DNA of 64,000 bases from Stratiolaelaps scimitus (taxonomy: Eukaryota; Arthropoda; Arachnida; Mesostigmata; Laelapidae). Made by a program: the position numbers and the translations under genes. The notes below the pieces were generated by a model. The model was not told the origin of the DNA, searched no databases, and saw only the letters and a program-made list of their open reading frames with translations. Each line of letters begins with the position of its first letter. Position 1 is the stretch's first letter. Positions 19,850-31,392 of this stretch are shown piece after piece. The stretch lies in NCBI GenBank assembly GCA_019614645.1, contig JABWDB010000009.1, positions 5,933,501 through 5,997,500 on the forward strand, written 5' to 3'.

Positions 19850-20893
19850 CTCCCTGTGTGATCGGATAATAGTCACAGTATCGTCTGCCCGCCTTCCCCC
19901 GCCCGCGCAGCCGGAGACAAGATATGAACGCGGTCGGTCCTGTCGCCATTTGGTCTCGTAGCGTTCGAGGAGCGACATGCCACAACTGTGACGACGGTGA
20001 CAACGAAATGATCGTCGAGCATATGCGCTCGAACGCGTACTCGTTCGTTGTCTGTTGCCGTGTTTGTTTGCTGGACAGCGGGCTGTATTCACTTGTTGAA
20101 TGGATATGTGGGTTCGTCTTCGCTGATGGCGAGATGCAACTCCGGCAGGCCACGGAGGAACAATGGAGTGAAATATAGGAAGAGGAAAACACGATAAAAG
20201 ATCGAGAGTCAGGAGGACGGCAAAACCACTAGAGGCGATTTTGGTTAATCGCTCGGATAGTGCCCACCCGCCCCCCGCCTCTGGGTAAGGCTCACTGTCG
20301 AAGGTGGAGAACAGCTGCGGTGGGGAAAATAAATGACTTATTACAGAAGTTAATCAATTGCACTAATAGGTGTAGTACTATTGGTCCTTGTTGCTACGGC
20401 AAGACGACATTTTCTCCATGTATTGTACAACAGATAAACGCTACCAGGACGAGAATAACATTGTCCAGGGAAGGTTCGATGGAGGAAGGGGAGCGGTACA
20501 TGGCCGGCAGAAAAACGCTAAACGCAGCTATCGCGAACGTATGACCCTGAGATATGGTGGACAAGCTTCGGTAGTTAGAGCAACAGAAGCAACAGCAGGC
20601 GCCGTGGTGTAATCTCAGTGGTACCGCCGCCCGGCCATGGACAACCCGAAGATACCGAGTACTGCTGGCGGGCAGTCTTGGTGGTGGTGGTGGCGCTACT
20701 GCTGCTCCTTCTGCGGTCAGGCGGTGGTAGCGTCGGCCGCGGCCATACGGGCGTGTCGGCGCCGGCCAAGTCGAGTTCAGCCGCAGCCAGTCCGCTCTCC
20801 TTTAGCGCACTCACTGACACAGTCTGTGTGCCACTGGGTCGTAAGCGATGGGGGCGACCTTTGTTCTCCACCTTAGCTCAATACAAGAGATGG

Positions 20894-20918
20894 ATATATA
20901 TATATATATATATATATA
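20894..20918. repeat. (AT)12 microsatellite
   Basis: Uninterrupted AT alternation. Confidence 0.95.
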
Positions 20919-21608
20919 AGCATCATCCATTGGGAACACTGAGGCTCTGCATACTGTTCTCCTGAGACAACTCCGCCAGGCAGTCAGTCAGTCAGGCAGA
21001 CAATGCGGAGATTAGGTTGCTGTTGGCTGTTGCTCTGGTTGTTGCTGCTGCTGCTGCTGGCCACTGTGCTGCTCTTGTCCCGCTAAACGTTGCCGCTAAA
21101 CGAGTAGTTGCTGGCTCAAGCAACGCAAATGACCGCATGTCGTGTGACATCTCTATTGGTCATCCCGGCGGCGGGCGGCTAATTATTGTCGCATTCGCGT
21201 ACGATTAGTCTCATTCTCATTCAACGATATTCTCTATCCCTGCCATGTCCCTGTTCGTTCCTTTCTCTCTGCTATCGGCTGCTGCTGCTGCTGCTGCTGC
21301 TTCTGCTGCGACTGCGGCTGCTCTGACCACCAGTTACCACAGCCACTATCTATTACTGCTGCTGTTACCAATCTAATGATATGGTAGCGTTTTTGTTAAT
21401 GCCCCTGTTAAACCTGCCATGGCTTGCTGCTTCGCTGCCGGTTTCGCTGTTGATCAATGTCTGTCGCCTTGTGCCTGCTCATGTGAGCAGGGCTTCTACG
21501 GCGGTGCATTCACTGACATCATATATCTCGCGCATCTCCCGTAACCTCACACGTACGATGACAGCCGAAAATAGCAACAAGCACATTATGTATGCATATG
21601 CAAAAAGC

Positions 21609-21614
<6 letters not shown>

Positions 21615-21642
<28 letters not shown>
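21615..21642. repeat. (TA)14 microsatellite
   Basis: Uninterrupted TA alternation following a TATG unit. Confidence 0.95.
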
Positions 21643-21646
<4 letters not shown>

Positions 21647-22020
21647 TCATAAAACTTGCCTTTAAGCTGTGAAGCAGCATCCTCGTACCCTTTGCTGACT
21701 AGTTATCAGGTAACATCCCACGGATTTTTTGTCTTCTTTAACCATCAACCATCGTCGATTTTAGCGGTCCACTTCTACAAACACTTCCGATACGATTGGT
21801 ACTTAGGCTGGTATTCTGTTTAAGCTGCGTTTTGGGCTTTCAAGCTTCGTTTCGCATTTTTCACGATAATAAACGAACGTCGGAGGAGGTTAGGGTCTCG
21901 GCCATCAGCAGATTCTGGGCTTCAGTGCGCCAAGAAACCTCGCTATTCCGTACCTTTGGCTGGGCCGGTAGACAACGATTGCCTTACTTCTTCGTTAACT
22001 TCGTGAAGTGCACCACGCTA

Positions 22021-22043
22021 CTCTCTCTCTCTCTCTCTCTCTC
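22021..22043. repeat. (CT)11 microsatellite
   Basis: Followed by a degraded CCTCTT stretch. Confidence 0.95.
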
Positions 22044-23840
22044 CTCTTCTCTCTGTGTTCCTCGTTCGACTTCGAGACTCTGCAGACTCTGGTTTTCAGG
22101 GTCACTCAGTGGTTTCACGGCCTCGTAGCAGCTACACCAAACTACTGACCTCCACTAGCACCACTTGCTCTCGTGAGCTGCCTCCTTAACCGGCTGTGGC
22201 TGCCGGTTAGAAACCTGAGAGCTACCCGTAACCAGCGTAAGTGGCGGGCCAACCCCCCTTGAAAGTATGTCGCACAGGTATTATAGCTGACCTCGCCGTG
22301 ACCACGCAAGCAAGCCGGCCGCAAGCCAGCCTGCCGGACCCGACAAGCGACACCGCGCTTGTGTTAACCTTGCCAACGCCGGCGCTAACTATTACCCCGG
22401 CTGACTCACAAATCTCCTGTGTCGCACAACACTCGCAGACGCTGCTGCATGCGCACCCAAGCAAGCGAGCAAGCAAGCAGCCGTAGAGGCTGCTGCTGTT
22501 GCTGCTACCGCTGAAGAGGTTACTGGCTGGTTACATTGACGCGATTTTGCGCGAAACACCGGCCGGCTACCAGCGGCGCCGGCACCACCGCCGCCGCCGC
22601 TGTCGCCAGGACTACACGTACTGTATACTTGTATCTCTCAACTACCTTGGCTGGGGCTGCTGCTGCTACTGATAACAAAGGCCACCAATGCAACAGTCTT
22701 GCTAGACACATCGGGCGTCTAGATTAGTTAAGCTTGTCGGCGTCGCGGGTGGCCCGCCGTGTGGCAGAGCATTACGGGCGTGTTACGTGAGGGGAGAACG
22801 TCGTTGGCCACACGTTTTTTCCGGTGGCCGCTTGCTTTCCTTTTCGCCCTCGACTCGGTCATCTACCTGGATGTGCAAACCGATAGGCCAAGATCTAGGG
22901 GCAGAGAGAGAGAGAGAGGGGAAGATTGTGTGTGCGTGTGTGCTAGACAGAGCGAGTTGATTGCCCAAGTGGTGGTGTGGTACGGGCTGATATCTACTTT
23001 GTGCGCTAGTTGCCTCAAGGTAGACGCAAGTAGTCCGTCGCTAAAGTCTCTTTAGGCTCGAAGAGGTAGCCGATTCCCATGGCCAGCCATCGCAACAGCG
23101 AACACAGGCTGTTGGCGTGGCATAGCTCCGGCTCTACCGTTTGTAGGCAACGGCTACAGCGTAGCGGAGGATCGAAAACATGCGCATACTGACGGACAAC
23201 GCCCGACATCTGCGATCACTGCCCTCAGAGGGAACTTGACCACCAGCTGCCACAGCATTGGCAGGCAGCTGGACGCCGAGTGGTTGGCTGGTCGGCAACT
23301 CTGTCCTTTCGACTGTCCTTACAAAGGTTGAGACCAATTCAATGATGACAGCTGCACCAGAAGTGATCACGACAACGTCCAACTTGTCGACTGCTGCTAT
23401 CGCTGTATTGGTGCGTGTCCTCCGGGAGCTGAACAGAGAGGGTGGTTGTGAGGTCGCCGGCAACGATTGGTCTACAGCCTTACCCCGGCTTCGTGCACAT
23501 CGTCAATAGCCACACATATCTTACGTTTGCATAATGCCTCAAATGCCGTCAGCAGATAACGGCCGAACTCGATGGACGGCGGCGGCGGCATTCGAAATCG
23601 AGACCGAGACACGAAACGAGGGGGAGCATAGCGGACGCCACGGCCCAATCCAAAGGACGCCCCTCAAGCAATTGAAGCAATAGGCAGACAACCTTATGAA
23701 TGGCCCTCATCACATCGAGGCATCTGTAGCGGGACTTCGATGGGAGTCGCTGACGAGTTATGTGGCCTAATCGTTCACGTGACACGAATAAGCTGCTTGC
23801 TTGCTCGTTAGCCGATGTGCGGAGTAGACTTAAATGCTGA

Positions 23841-23876
23841 TGCTGCTGCTGCTGCTGCTGCTGCCGCCGCCGCCGC
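23841..23876. repeat. (CTG)n passing into (CCG)n
   Basis: About seven CTG units change without a gap into about four CCG units. On the minus strand this reads as an Arg/Gln run. Confidence 0.93.
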
Positions 23877-23958
23877 GCATATCGCATTAGAGATATTACA
23901 GTGCATATAGGCAACGCGCCGCTATGAACTACGATTTACGTTGCAGAGATGGTCATTC

Positions 23959-24204
23959 ATGGTGGCGGACGAAGTTAATATCACAATGACCATTTGCATT
24001 GTCGCTCTCACCGTTTGTCAGCTCACGTTCCCCTTTGCGGGTATTATTCTCGTGGCAGTAAAAAAGAACTTTGCTAGCGAAACATATGCTAGGCTATTGA
24101 TGAGGAGCCTGGCTGGCGCCTTTGCTACTGCTGCTGCTGACGATGATAAGCGTCAAAATATGCATCAGTTCCACCATATATATATAAATATGCCAAAGCT
24201 GTAA
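23959..24204 (+). CDS. Candidate small membrane protein, 81 aa, or internal exon
   Basis: An ATG in fair context (TTCATGG) at 23959 starts MVADEVNITMTICIVALTVC. Residues about 7-34 form one strongly hydrophobic span followed by two Lys, a typical single transmembrane helix with a cytoplasmic stop signal. The C-terminal half has Ala-rich and Asp-rich segments before TAA. The frame is also open upstream through an acceptor-like TTTACGTTGCAG ending at 23946, so it could be an internal exon. The short upstream frame at ATG 23949 is out of phase. No family is recognised. Confidence 0.24.
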   Translation: MVADEVNITMTICIVALTVCQLTFPFAGIILVAVKKNFASETYARLLMRSLAGAFATAAADDDKRQNMHQFHHIYINMPKL

Positions 24205-24401
24205 TATTGATGACCGGGGATCTATGCGAAGGGTATATGAGTCGAGCCGAGAACCCTCAATGACTGCGTGCCGTTTACGCCAATCGTGCATTGCATAGCG
24301 TGAAATCCAGCTCTGTGTCAATGCGGCACAGTATCTGCATTTATGCGCGGGACAAACGAGACGACCGAGCGCCTGTATCACCGTAGCAACGGTATCGAGT
24401 A

Positions 24402-24426
24402 CCCCCCCCCCCAACCCCCGACCCCC
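24402..24426 (-). other. Predicted G-quadruplex on the minus strand
   Basis: C11, C5 and C5 runs are separated by AA and GA. The C11 run can supply two of the four G tracts on the opposite strand. Confidence 0.55.
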
Positions 24427-25451
24427 GTTCTTCCGGCCATCTCACATGATCTCTCAGTGGTACCTGTACACCGGGCCACGCTATTGCTATTCTGGACGTA
24501 TTCTATTTTCGTATGAACAATCGTATTTTGCGCATAGAGCGATTTGCGGTCGAGGCGTCATTGGGTATCGCATCGACCTGCTTTGCATAGCTATTCTAAA
24601 CACGAAACATATGAAGATAGACGCGTTATTCGTCGGCAACGACCAATTTCTGTCAAATTGCTCAGGGTTCTAGATTAGAGCTGTGGTTCATAGTCACTTA
24701 TTGTAATGATTTGCAGTGTGAATGCCGTATATGCTCATAGCTCTGGGTGCGTGGCAAAGCACTACGAAAAAATCCTGTCGCTAGTGAGAGGTATGCTGCT
24801 TCTGCTGTCGCTGGCGATATAAAAAATATCAACGTCGACACTTGAGGTATTTAGAGATCATTGACGAACGCGCGCACTCTTGTTCATTCAGCGGAACTGA
24901 CAACAAGACGCCTGCTAACCGCTGAAGACGACTGCTACGGGGGGAAGGGGGGTCATCATGGCCCCTCCTTTTCAATAGCACTTCTTCTGAATGAGAGCAG
25001 CAGCATCTGTAGCGAAGAGCTTAGCAACCCTTGGTGACTCCCTCGCCTCGAGGGCGCTTGTGCTCCGCTATATCGCCCGCGTGCGACGGCCATGGCCCTT
25101 GTTGTCGAATCACGTCGTCCCAGCCACAGCAGCAGTGGCAACAGTTTCTCAAGTACCACCAACCACCCGCTAGGTACAATGGCACTGCAAAGGGTGCGGG
25201 TACCCATTCGGTGTTAAAGATGAGATCCGTCCGCCGATCGGCGATCGTCTTCGAGGTAACGTCGTTGATGGTGGCCTCACTACTTTAGCACGTCCCATTC
25301 TCGTCGACTCCAATCGGCCACTTCACGTCACAGTTGTACAAGTACAGCACCGCGTGAGACAGCCGCCGTCAAAGGGGGAATTGACCACTGTGTGTTCGTG
25401 TTGCCGATCCATTGTACGTCCATATGACCGAACGATGATGCTGACGATTAT

Positions 25452-25469
25452 TGTGTGTGTGTGTGTGTG
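25452..25469. repeat. (TG)9 microsatellite
   Basis: Uninterrupted TG alternation. Confidence 0.93.
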
Positions 25470-26474
25470 CGTGGAGGGGGTAGTAGTCATTCGCTTTGGC
25501 ATTTTGTGTCGTTTCGGCGCGCATCTTGTTTGTCTACCGACGCGAGCTTGGTTAGTTTGGCTCTCTGGTTTTTCGCGTTGCCGTCATTCCTCGCCGTACT
25601 GATTTATCCTTCTGGTCGCTGCTGTTCCTGTTATTGCTGGAGCTGCTGTCGTAGCTGGCGACCAGAACCAATATTTGCTCCCAGATAGCTCCTGCCGCAC
25701 TAGGGCAGGGAACAACTCGACAATCAAGGGCGAAGCGGGGGAGGGAGGGACGGGGAGGAGGAGGGACAGCGCCTCGACGATGGGGTCGCTATGTTTCGTG
25801 AATTCTCCCTTCTGCGTGGCGGCGTTTTCCTGAGACATCGACCGCGGCGGCACAGATCTACCCGGACGAGTGGACCGGCGTAGAACAACAGATCATCGTG
25901 TAGAAATGAGAATAAGAGGTGGTAGAAGTTCTAGCTCTTCCTGCGGCTGCTGATGATGTTGCTCCTACAAGCGTTGCTCTTATTGTTGATGTTGTTGTTG
26001 TTGTCGCCGCGTAGCACTTCCTAACACGGTGCCGCGTCATCATCGTTGTCTTCCAGCCAGAAACTGCACAGCGGCGAAACTCTGGCATAGCATCGTCGTC
26101 GTCATCGTCGTCATCATCATGAGCAATAACAACAACATCGAGAGTAGTAGCATCGAGCTCGAATGCATGAAGAGGCGACAACAACATTATCGGCCCGAAC
26201 GTTATTATCAACAACGGCAACAAAACCAACATCTAGGGGATGACGGCAGAGACAGGGAGTGAGAGAGTGCGAAGGAGCCACTGTAGATTGCCAACAGGCT
26301 CGACTACGGCCGGATGGGTATTGGCATCGGACGCAGCACGCGAGAGTAAACAACTCGACTCGACAACAACGAACGAACGAACGGATGAACGAACCGAACG
26401 ACGACCCCATCGACTGGCGACTGTAGCTGGACGTCAGCTGCAGCTCACTTACTCACTTATATACGTACATATAC

Positions 26475-26495
26475 ATATATATATATATATATATA
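26475..26495. repeat. (AT)10 microsatellite
   Basis: Preceded by ATAC units. Confidence 0.93.
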
Positions 26496-26651
26496 GGATG
26501 GCGTGTGTCTTGTTGAGTTGGCTCTTGGCGTTCGTTGTCGCCGATGACCAATCCTCCAACAGGTCGACGAGAACATTGCAACATACGTTCAAGCTTGAGG
26601 TCTCTTCCAGCTCTCTATCGCTTGCTCTGTAATGCCGACCATAGTCATGCC

Positions 26652-26652
<1 letters not shown>

Positions 26653-26682
<30 letters not shown>
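26653..26682. repeat. (TA)15 microsatellite
   Basis: Uninterrupted TA alternation. Confidence 0.95.
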
Positions 26683-26683
<1 letters not shown>

Positions 26684-27007
26684 GTGGAATATGCGGCCTC
26701 GACGGCAGACTCAGCGTGCATCTTCGTCAGCAGCTCGAGCAGTAGCTAAAGCAGCAGAGACATCTCACCGGCGGTGGTGTACAACGTCAACAACGTCAGC
26801 AACAAAGTAAATAAAAGGTTCCGGCGTCGACGACGACAACTGTACTCCTGCTGGCGTCGTTGGCGGCGATTGCGCCACCGTCACAACCAGCAGAGCAAGC
26901 GGCTTCGGCATCATCTCAAAAGGGAAGCGGGGCACAGCACACGGACAGAGCGCGAGATGCAGAACTTCAAAAGCACTTCAGCTGACGGCGACATAACGTT
27001 TCAAGGA

Positions 27008-27025
27008 GGAGAGAGAGAGAGAGAG
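27008..27025. repeat. (AG)9 microsatellite
   Basis: Uninterrupted AG alternation. Confidence 0.93.
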
Positions 27026-27521
27026 TAAACGAGACAACACGCCAACAGAAATAGCCCATAGATGCGTGTATGTTCTATGCGGACGACAACAACATCACCA
27101 AGAACGAGTAAATGGCACACAGAGTCGGGGCTGAACGTGGTGACTTTGCGACTTTGTCTGTGGTTTTGCTGTTTCTACAACGGCGGCGGCGGCGGTGGGA
27201 TCTGGAAGCGGTTGTTCCCAGAAACGCGTTTGTGGCTGCCTTCGACTAGTTGCCTATGTCACTGTGTACATATGTCGTGCTGATAACGGCATCTTGATGT
27301 GCCATTCACCCTCGCGAGACGAGAGAGAGAGAGATCTTGTTCAATACATGGACCTCTGTCCGTCCGGCGGAACACTAAAGCAGGAACACCCCCTCCCCGC
27401 CCATGTCCATAAGGTCGGGGTGTTCACGGGAGGAGTCAAGGAATCTCGAATGAGAGGGGAATGCATGGACTGTACGAGGAGCAAAATTCGCCTTAAGGGA
27501 ATCAACGCGCAGATTGATGAT

Positions 27522-27546
27522 AGCACCGACGCGTCGTATCGGTGCT
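27522..27546. repeat. 8-bp hairpin followed by TGATCA doublet
   Basis: AGCACCGA (27522-27529) pairs exactly with TCGGTGCT (27539-27546) around a nine-base loop. Two copies of the self-complementary TGATCA follow at 27546-27551 and 27554-27559. Confidence 0.8.
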
Positions 27547-29070
27547 GATCAGGTGATCAATTCGATGTGGCTAGATCGGCGATTCTGATCGAGCAGGGTC
27601 TCGTACCTCCGCACACCCGAACGATTCACTCGTTTGAGGATGGAGAAAAGGCTTGACACGCTGGACGAGCTTCAGTATGAGGGTATACCTTGCTGCTCAC
27701 TGTCGACACGAAAATAGAGTGTTAGGCCACTAGTATAATACCAATGGCGGCAATGCTGGTCACGGCTGGTTCGGCCGCTTATTGGCGTTGGCTTGGCCTT
27801 CAAGGCTAATAATAACAATAATAATGATTAAGGCCTACTCATCGTAGGCTTCCCTTTCGTAGGTCTTATCTGAGGGTCTGAGCAGCTTGCAACACACGCA
27901 AACAAGTACTGGTGCGGCTGGAGTGCACATGGTCCCCCACGAGATAGAACGACATAATAAACGCTATCGAGTGTCGACGTTCGCGAAATTACTGCGAAAA
28001 TGAATGACCGATTGAGCTCCCGTTTCGGGCGCATTCTCTCTCAGTTCATCTCTCTCAGTTGGACGGCCATACACCACCAGGCAGAGTCATCGACGACAGA
28101 ACCTTATGCGATAATGACACAAACTATTCATATTGCGGCGCTGCGCCATGTTGCGGCGGTTTCGAGATATTGCCGTTTGAATTTCTACTCAAAGCGAGTG
28201 GCATCTTCAGCCGAACACCGCTCATTGCAAATGTTTGCCTCTCTAAAACGAACGGCCTCTTCATCAGCAGGCATCGGAAGATCGAGACACTGGTGTTTGT
28301 CGTCTCAAAGGGTGGCCGCTTAGAAGTAGCGAAAAACGCTGTTAGCAAATAGCACGGTGAGAATCAACGAATAGGTGGGGGCTGGCGGAGCGGGCGGGCG
28401 GGCGCTCGAGCGGTCGGTCGGCCGACTGGTTCGAAGAACAAAAAAAATAACGCGAGACGTAAATAAGACGGCGATTCTGCCGAAACGAGCAGCCGATCGC
28501 GCAGGGAAGATGATATTTTGCTGTAAATATGTGCCTGCCTCTCTCAGTGTGTGCGTGTGAGATGTCGAGCACTCGCCAGCAAAGAGGCACACCGGGGCCG
28601 GGGACAAACAGACCTCCCTGGAACGCCGACGCTTGTCGAAGTGCAAATTCGCACCATGTGGTGTCAACGAATGAGCGTGCCTTTACAGGTATCTGTCTCG
28701 ATGAGCGTGTATGTATTGTGTAGACACACCCGCTATGTTACGTACTGGGTGCCTTGTCCCGTCGTCGTGCTGCGCCACCGCCGCCGCCGCCGCGTGAACC
28801 ACCGGCGCGACTCCGTGCCAGTTCACGTTTGTATGATTTGTGGCGATATTCACATTCGAGTAGTCGTCGTCGTTGCGGTAGTTGCCGGGGACAGTAGCCG
28901 TACGAGCGGTGATGTTGTTGTTGTTGTTGTTCGCGGTGATGCTGCAGCAGCCGCAGCTGTCGATCTTCGCCGGCGATCGCAGTCTGTGCATGGGTGGCTG
29001 CTTTGTAGTTGTTGTTGCTTGTTCTCGTCGTCTGTCGCCGTCGTCGTCATCATCGTTCATCCCCTTGGCC

Positions 29071-29090
29071 GCTCGCTCGCTCGCTCGCTC
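29071..29090. repeat. (GCTC)5 tetranucleotide repeat
   Basis: Five uninterrupted units. Confidence 0.93.
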
Positions 29091-30220
29091 TCCCATCGAA
29101 GTCTCGGCATCGGCATCTAGCGGTCCGCAATCTGCGCGGATAGAACAACAACACCGCCGCCGCCGTCACCATCTCCGCTGCTGCTGCCGCCGCTACGAGT
29201 GATGTGCAAACGCCATCAACTCGCGACCACAACCACGAGGAGAAGAGGCCAGCGCAAGCAAAGCAGGCGGGGGGTCCAGCCGCTGGATCATCTACCATAG
29301 CGTACGGTGCAAGCAGTTTGCGCAAGCGCCTATTCCAGCCAGCCCTGATCTGTCCGCGTTCTCAGCTGCGGTGCTGTTCGGCGCTATCTGCCGTCAATGC
29401 ATGGCTCTACCAGCAGCAGCTGCAGCAGCATAACACAGGTTGTCGTATGCTACAGTACCAGCGTATAGCACACGATCGAGCGAGCGTCCGACCGGTGACC
29501 GGCGTAGAGCACACAGCATCGAATCGTTATCGAAACGCTGCTACTGCCGCCGCGGCCGTTGTTGTTTATCTTGTCATTGGCGTCGGCGTGTCCGCGTGTG
29601 GCCGTGCCCTGCCGCGCTCCGCTCTTGCGCGCGTTTTGGGTTAAACCAACAGCAATATAACATGGTCGAGCATCGCGAACACTCGCAGGCAGACAGGCCG
29701 GTTGGCAAGGAACTAAGCGTCCACCCATCGAACGAGCAAGCACCACGCCACCACCGCTGTCGGCCCGACTACAGTGGCTTTCGGTGACTGCTAGGTCCCC
29801 GGTTGACGGCCCCAGTCGGCAATCCGGCCATCATACTGTCGCCTGCACAACAACCCGGCCGTCATCGCCATCTTTGCACTCGCTAGCAGTTGTTGCTGTG
29901 GATGCTGATACGGTTGCGATTGTTGTTGTTGTTGTTGATGCTGCCGCGTCAGAATCGCGCAAGGCAAACAGTCCGCTGCTGCAAACAACAAACTGACATA
30001 GCAACGCGGCAAGACCGCCATAGCAACAGACGGCAGAGCAGCGGTAGCGCACGATAATACTGCAGCATATAGCGCAGTGTTGTCGTGTCGTCTGCGAATA
30101 TCTACAACTGTGAATATGAACTTGTATGATCGATGCAAGGCTAGCGCGGTAATTCTGCTGCTGTTGCTGTTATTGCTGCCGTCGAATGCTATGTAGATTA
30201 TTGTCAGAAGTCTCCCCTCT

Positions 30221-30247
30221 ATATATATATATATATATATATATATG

Positions 30248-30285
<38 letters not shown>

Positions 30286-30286
30286 G
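30221..30286. repeat. Compound (AT)13 then (GA)n microsatellite
   Basis: Twenty-six bases of AT alternation pass into about 40 bases of GA with one TA interruption. Confidence 0.95.
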
Positions 30287-30381
30287 GGGCGCGCAACCGC
30301 GAGAGACAAGATCTGATGACTCTACTCGTTCGTCTACTAGTCAGTAGATCTACACTCGAGGTGTGGACGAATCGTGTAGTA

Positions 30382-30388
<7 letters not shown>

Positions 30389-30413
<25 letters not shown>

Positions 30414-30434
30414 TCACCACTACCACCACCACCA
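30389..30434. repeat. (CCG)8 then (CAC/CAT)n triplet tract
   Basis: Eight CCG units are followed by an imperfect run of CAC and ACC triplets. Confidence 0.93.
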
Positions 30435-30965
30435 CAGTCATTACCAACGCCAGCAGTAGCGCTCAGCCTGCAGTCAGTCAGTTAGTCAGGCAGCGGGCCA
30501 GCCGCGTCTGGCCATACTCACGTTCGTTCAGCAGCGCCGCTATCTCGCTGCTCAGCGCAGCGCCTCTCACTGCGGTGCACCGTGTTGTTCTGGGCCGATG
30601 TTGCTGATCTGCTGTCAATCAACATTCTTACAACACGGACGCAGCCAACAAACGCAGGCACTCAAACACTACCACGACCTGTTGTTTCCCCATGTACGAT
30701 TTGATAGAGGAGTCGGCCAGCAGCGCGGCAATGAAAAGGCTGAGATTGGCCCTCGCTACACTTTTAGCAGAGAGAAGTGGGAGAGAGAGCTCACCGACGA
30801 GTCTCTGTACCAAAAAGATATTGCGTCCGTCGACAACACAGTTGACGCTCGCCGCGAAGTGTGTTTACATTCAGCACCACACAACAGGGTTAACACTACA
30901 ACAGCAATGCGCGCAAAATGTTGCTAGTGTGCTATTCCCACTGACTATTTTTTCGGGGCTGCTGT

Positions 30966-30986
30966 GGGGGGAAGGGGGGGGGGGGG
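30966..30986 (+). other. G6-AA-G13 run, possible G-quadruplex
   Basis: Nineteen G in 21 bases. The long run allows several alternative G4 folds. Confidence 0.6.
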
Positions 30987-31330
30987 TGTTTAAGCGGGCT
31001 CGCGGCTGCTTGGGGTCGGCAGCAATCGTCCATAGATTGGAGTCGTCCACTATTGACAGTAGGACAGCTTTATCATTCGCGTCATCACGCAGGCTAGATA
31101 ACGCTGCCATAGGAAAACAACGATTTTCTTCCTGCATTTCCTTCTCCGTGGACTTAACCCAAACTGAGGCAACAGGCTGATGCCGGCCATCGAACCGGGC
31201 ACCGATAACGACTTCGGATACGGACGACGGAAGAAGCGACGGGTGACGAGCGACAGAGAGAGAGCCCGTTCACATCAAAAACGATAATTAAGATGATCAC
31301 CAGTGAGGAGGAAAGGGCGACTTTAGGATA

Positions 31331-31392
31331 CGTTTGTCTCAGATATGGCATTTGTCTCAGATGTCTCAGGTTTGCGTTTGTCTCAGATATGG
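31331..31392. repeat. Short minisatellite with CGTTTGTCTCAGATATGG units
   Basis: The 18-base unit occurs exactly at 31331-31348 and 31375-31392. A diverged unit with an extra ATGTCTCAG lies between them. Confidence 0.8.

Larger units (their letters stand above)
19364..23940. other. Mixed unique and microsatellite DNA, no gene supported
   Basis: GA at 19450-19466, GGC at 19549-19571, TA at 19814-19846, 20894-20918 and 21615-21642, CTG at 21034-21060 and 21282-21305, CT at 22021-22043 and GA at 22903-22919. Between 22200 and 22500 a plus-strand frame without ATG has high third-position GC but no splice support. A TTG-start frame at 21796-22128 begins with a hydrophobic stretch and then runs into the CT repeat. 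Confidence 0.5.
24205..26820. other. Mixed DNA with triplet and AT repeats, no gene supported
   Basis: C-run cluster at 24402-24426, GT tract at 25452-25469, TTG near 25986-26010, GTC/ATC triplets near 26095-26122, and TA tracts at 26475-26495 and 26653-26682. A GAG/GTAACG donor-like site near 25251 ends a plus-strand frame, but no acceptor supports an exon. Confidence 0.5.
26821..31300. other. Triplet- and GA-rich DNA, no gene supported
   Basis: GA at 27008-27025 and 27321-27333, CCG near 28777-28795, TTG at 28911-28932 and 29916-29940, (GCTC)5 at 29071-29090, CAG at 29412-29430, a TA/GA compound at 30221-30286, CCG/CAC at 30389-30434 and a G-run pair at 30966-30986. Frames of up to 189 codons cross these tracts. 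Confidence 0.55.

Noticed and set aside
27522..27559. Rho-independent terminator
   Set aside because: The window is eukaryotic, and no T run follows the stem.
28551..29120. 189-codon plus-strand frame
   Set aside because: Crosses CCG, GTC and TTG triplet tracts; the Val, Arg and Cys runs come from the repeats.
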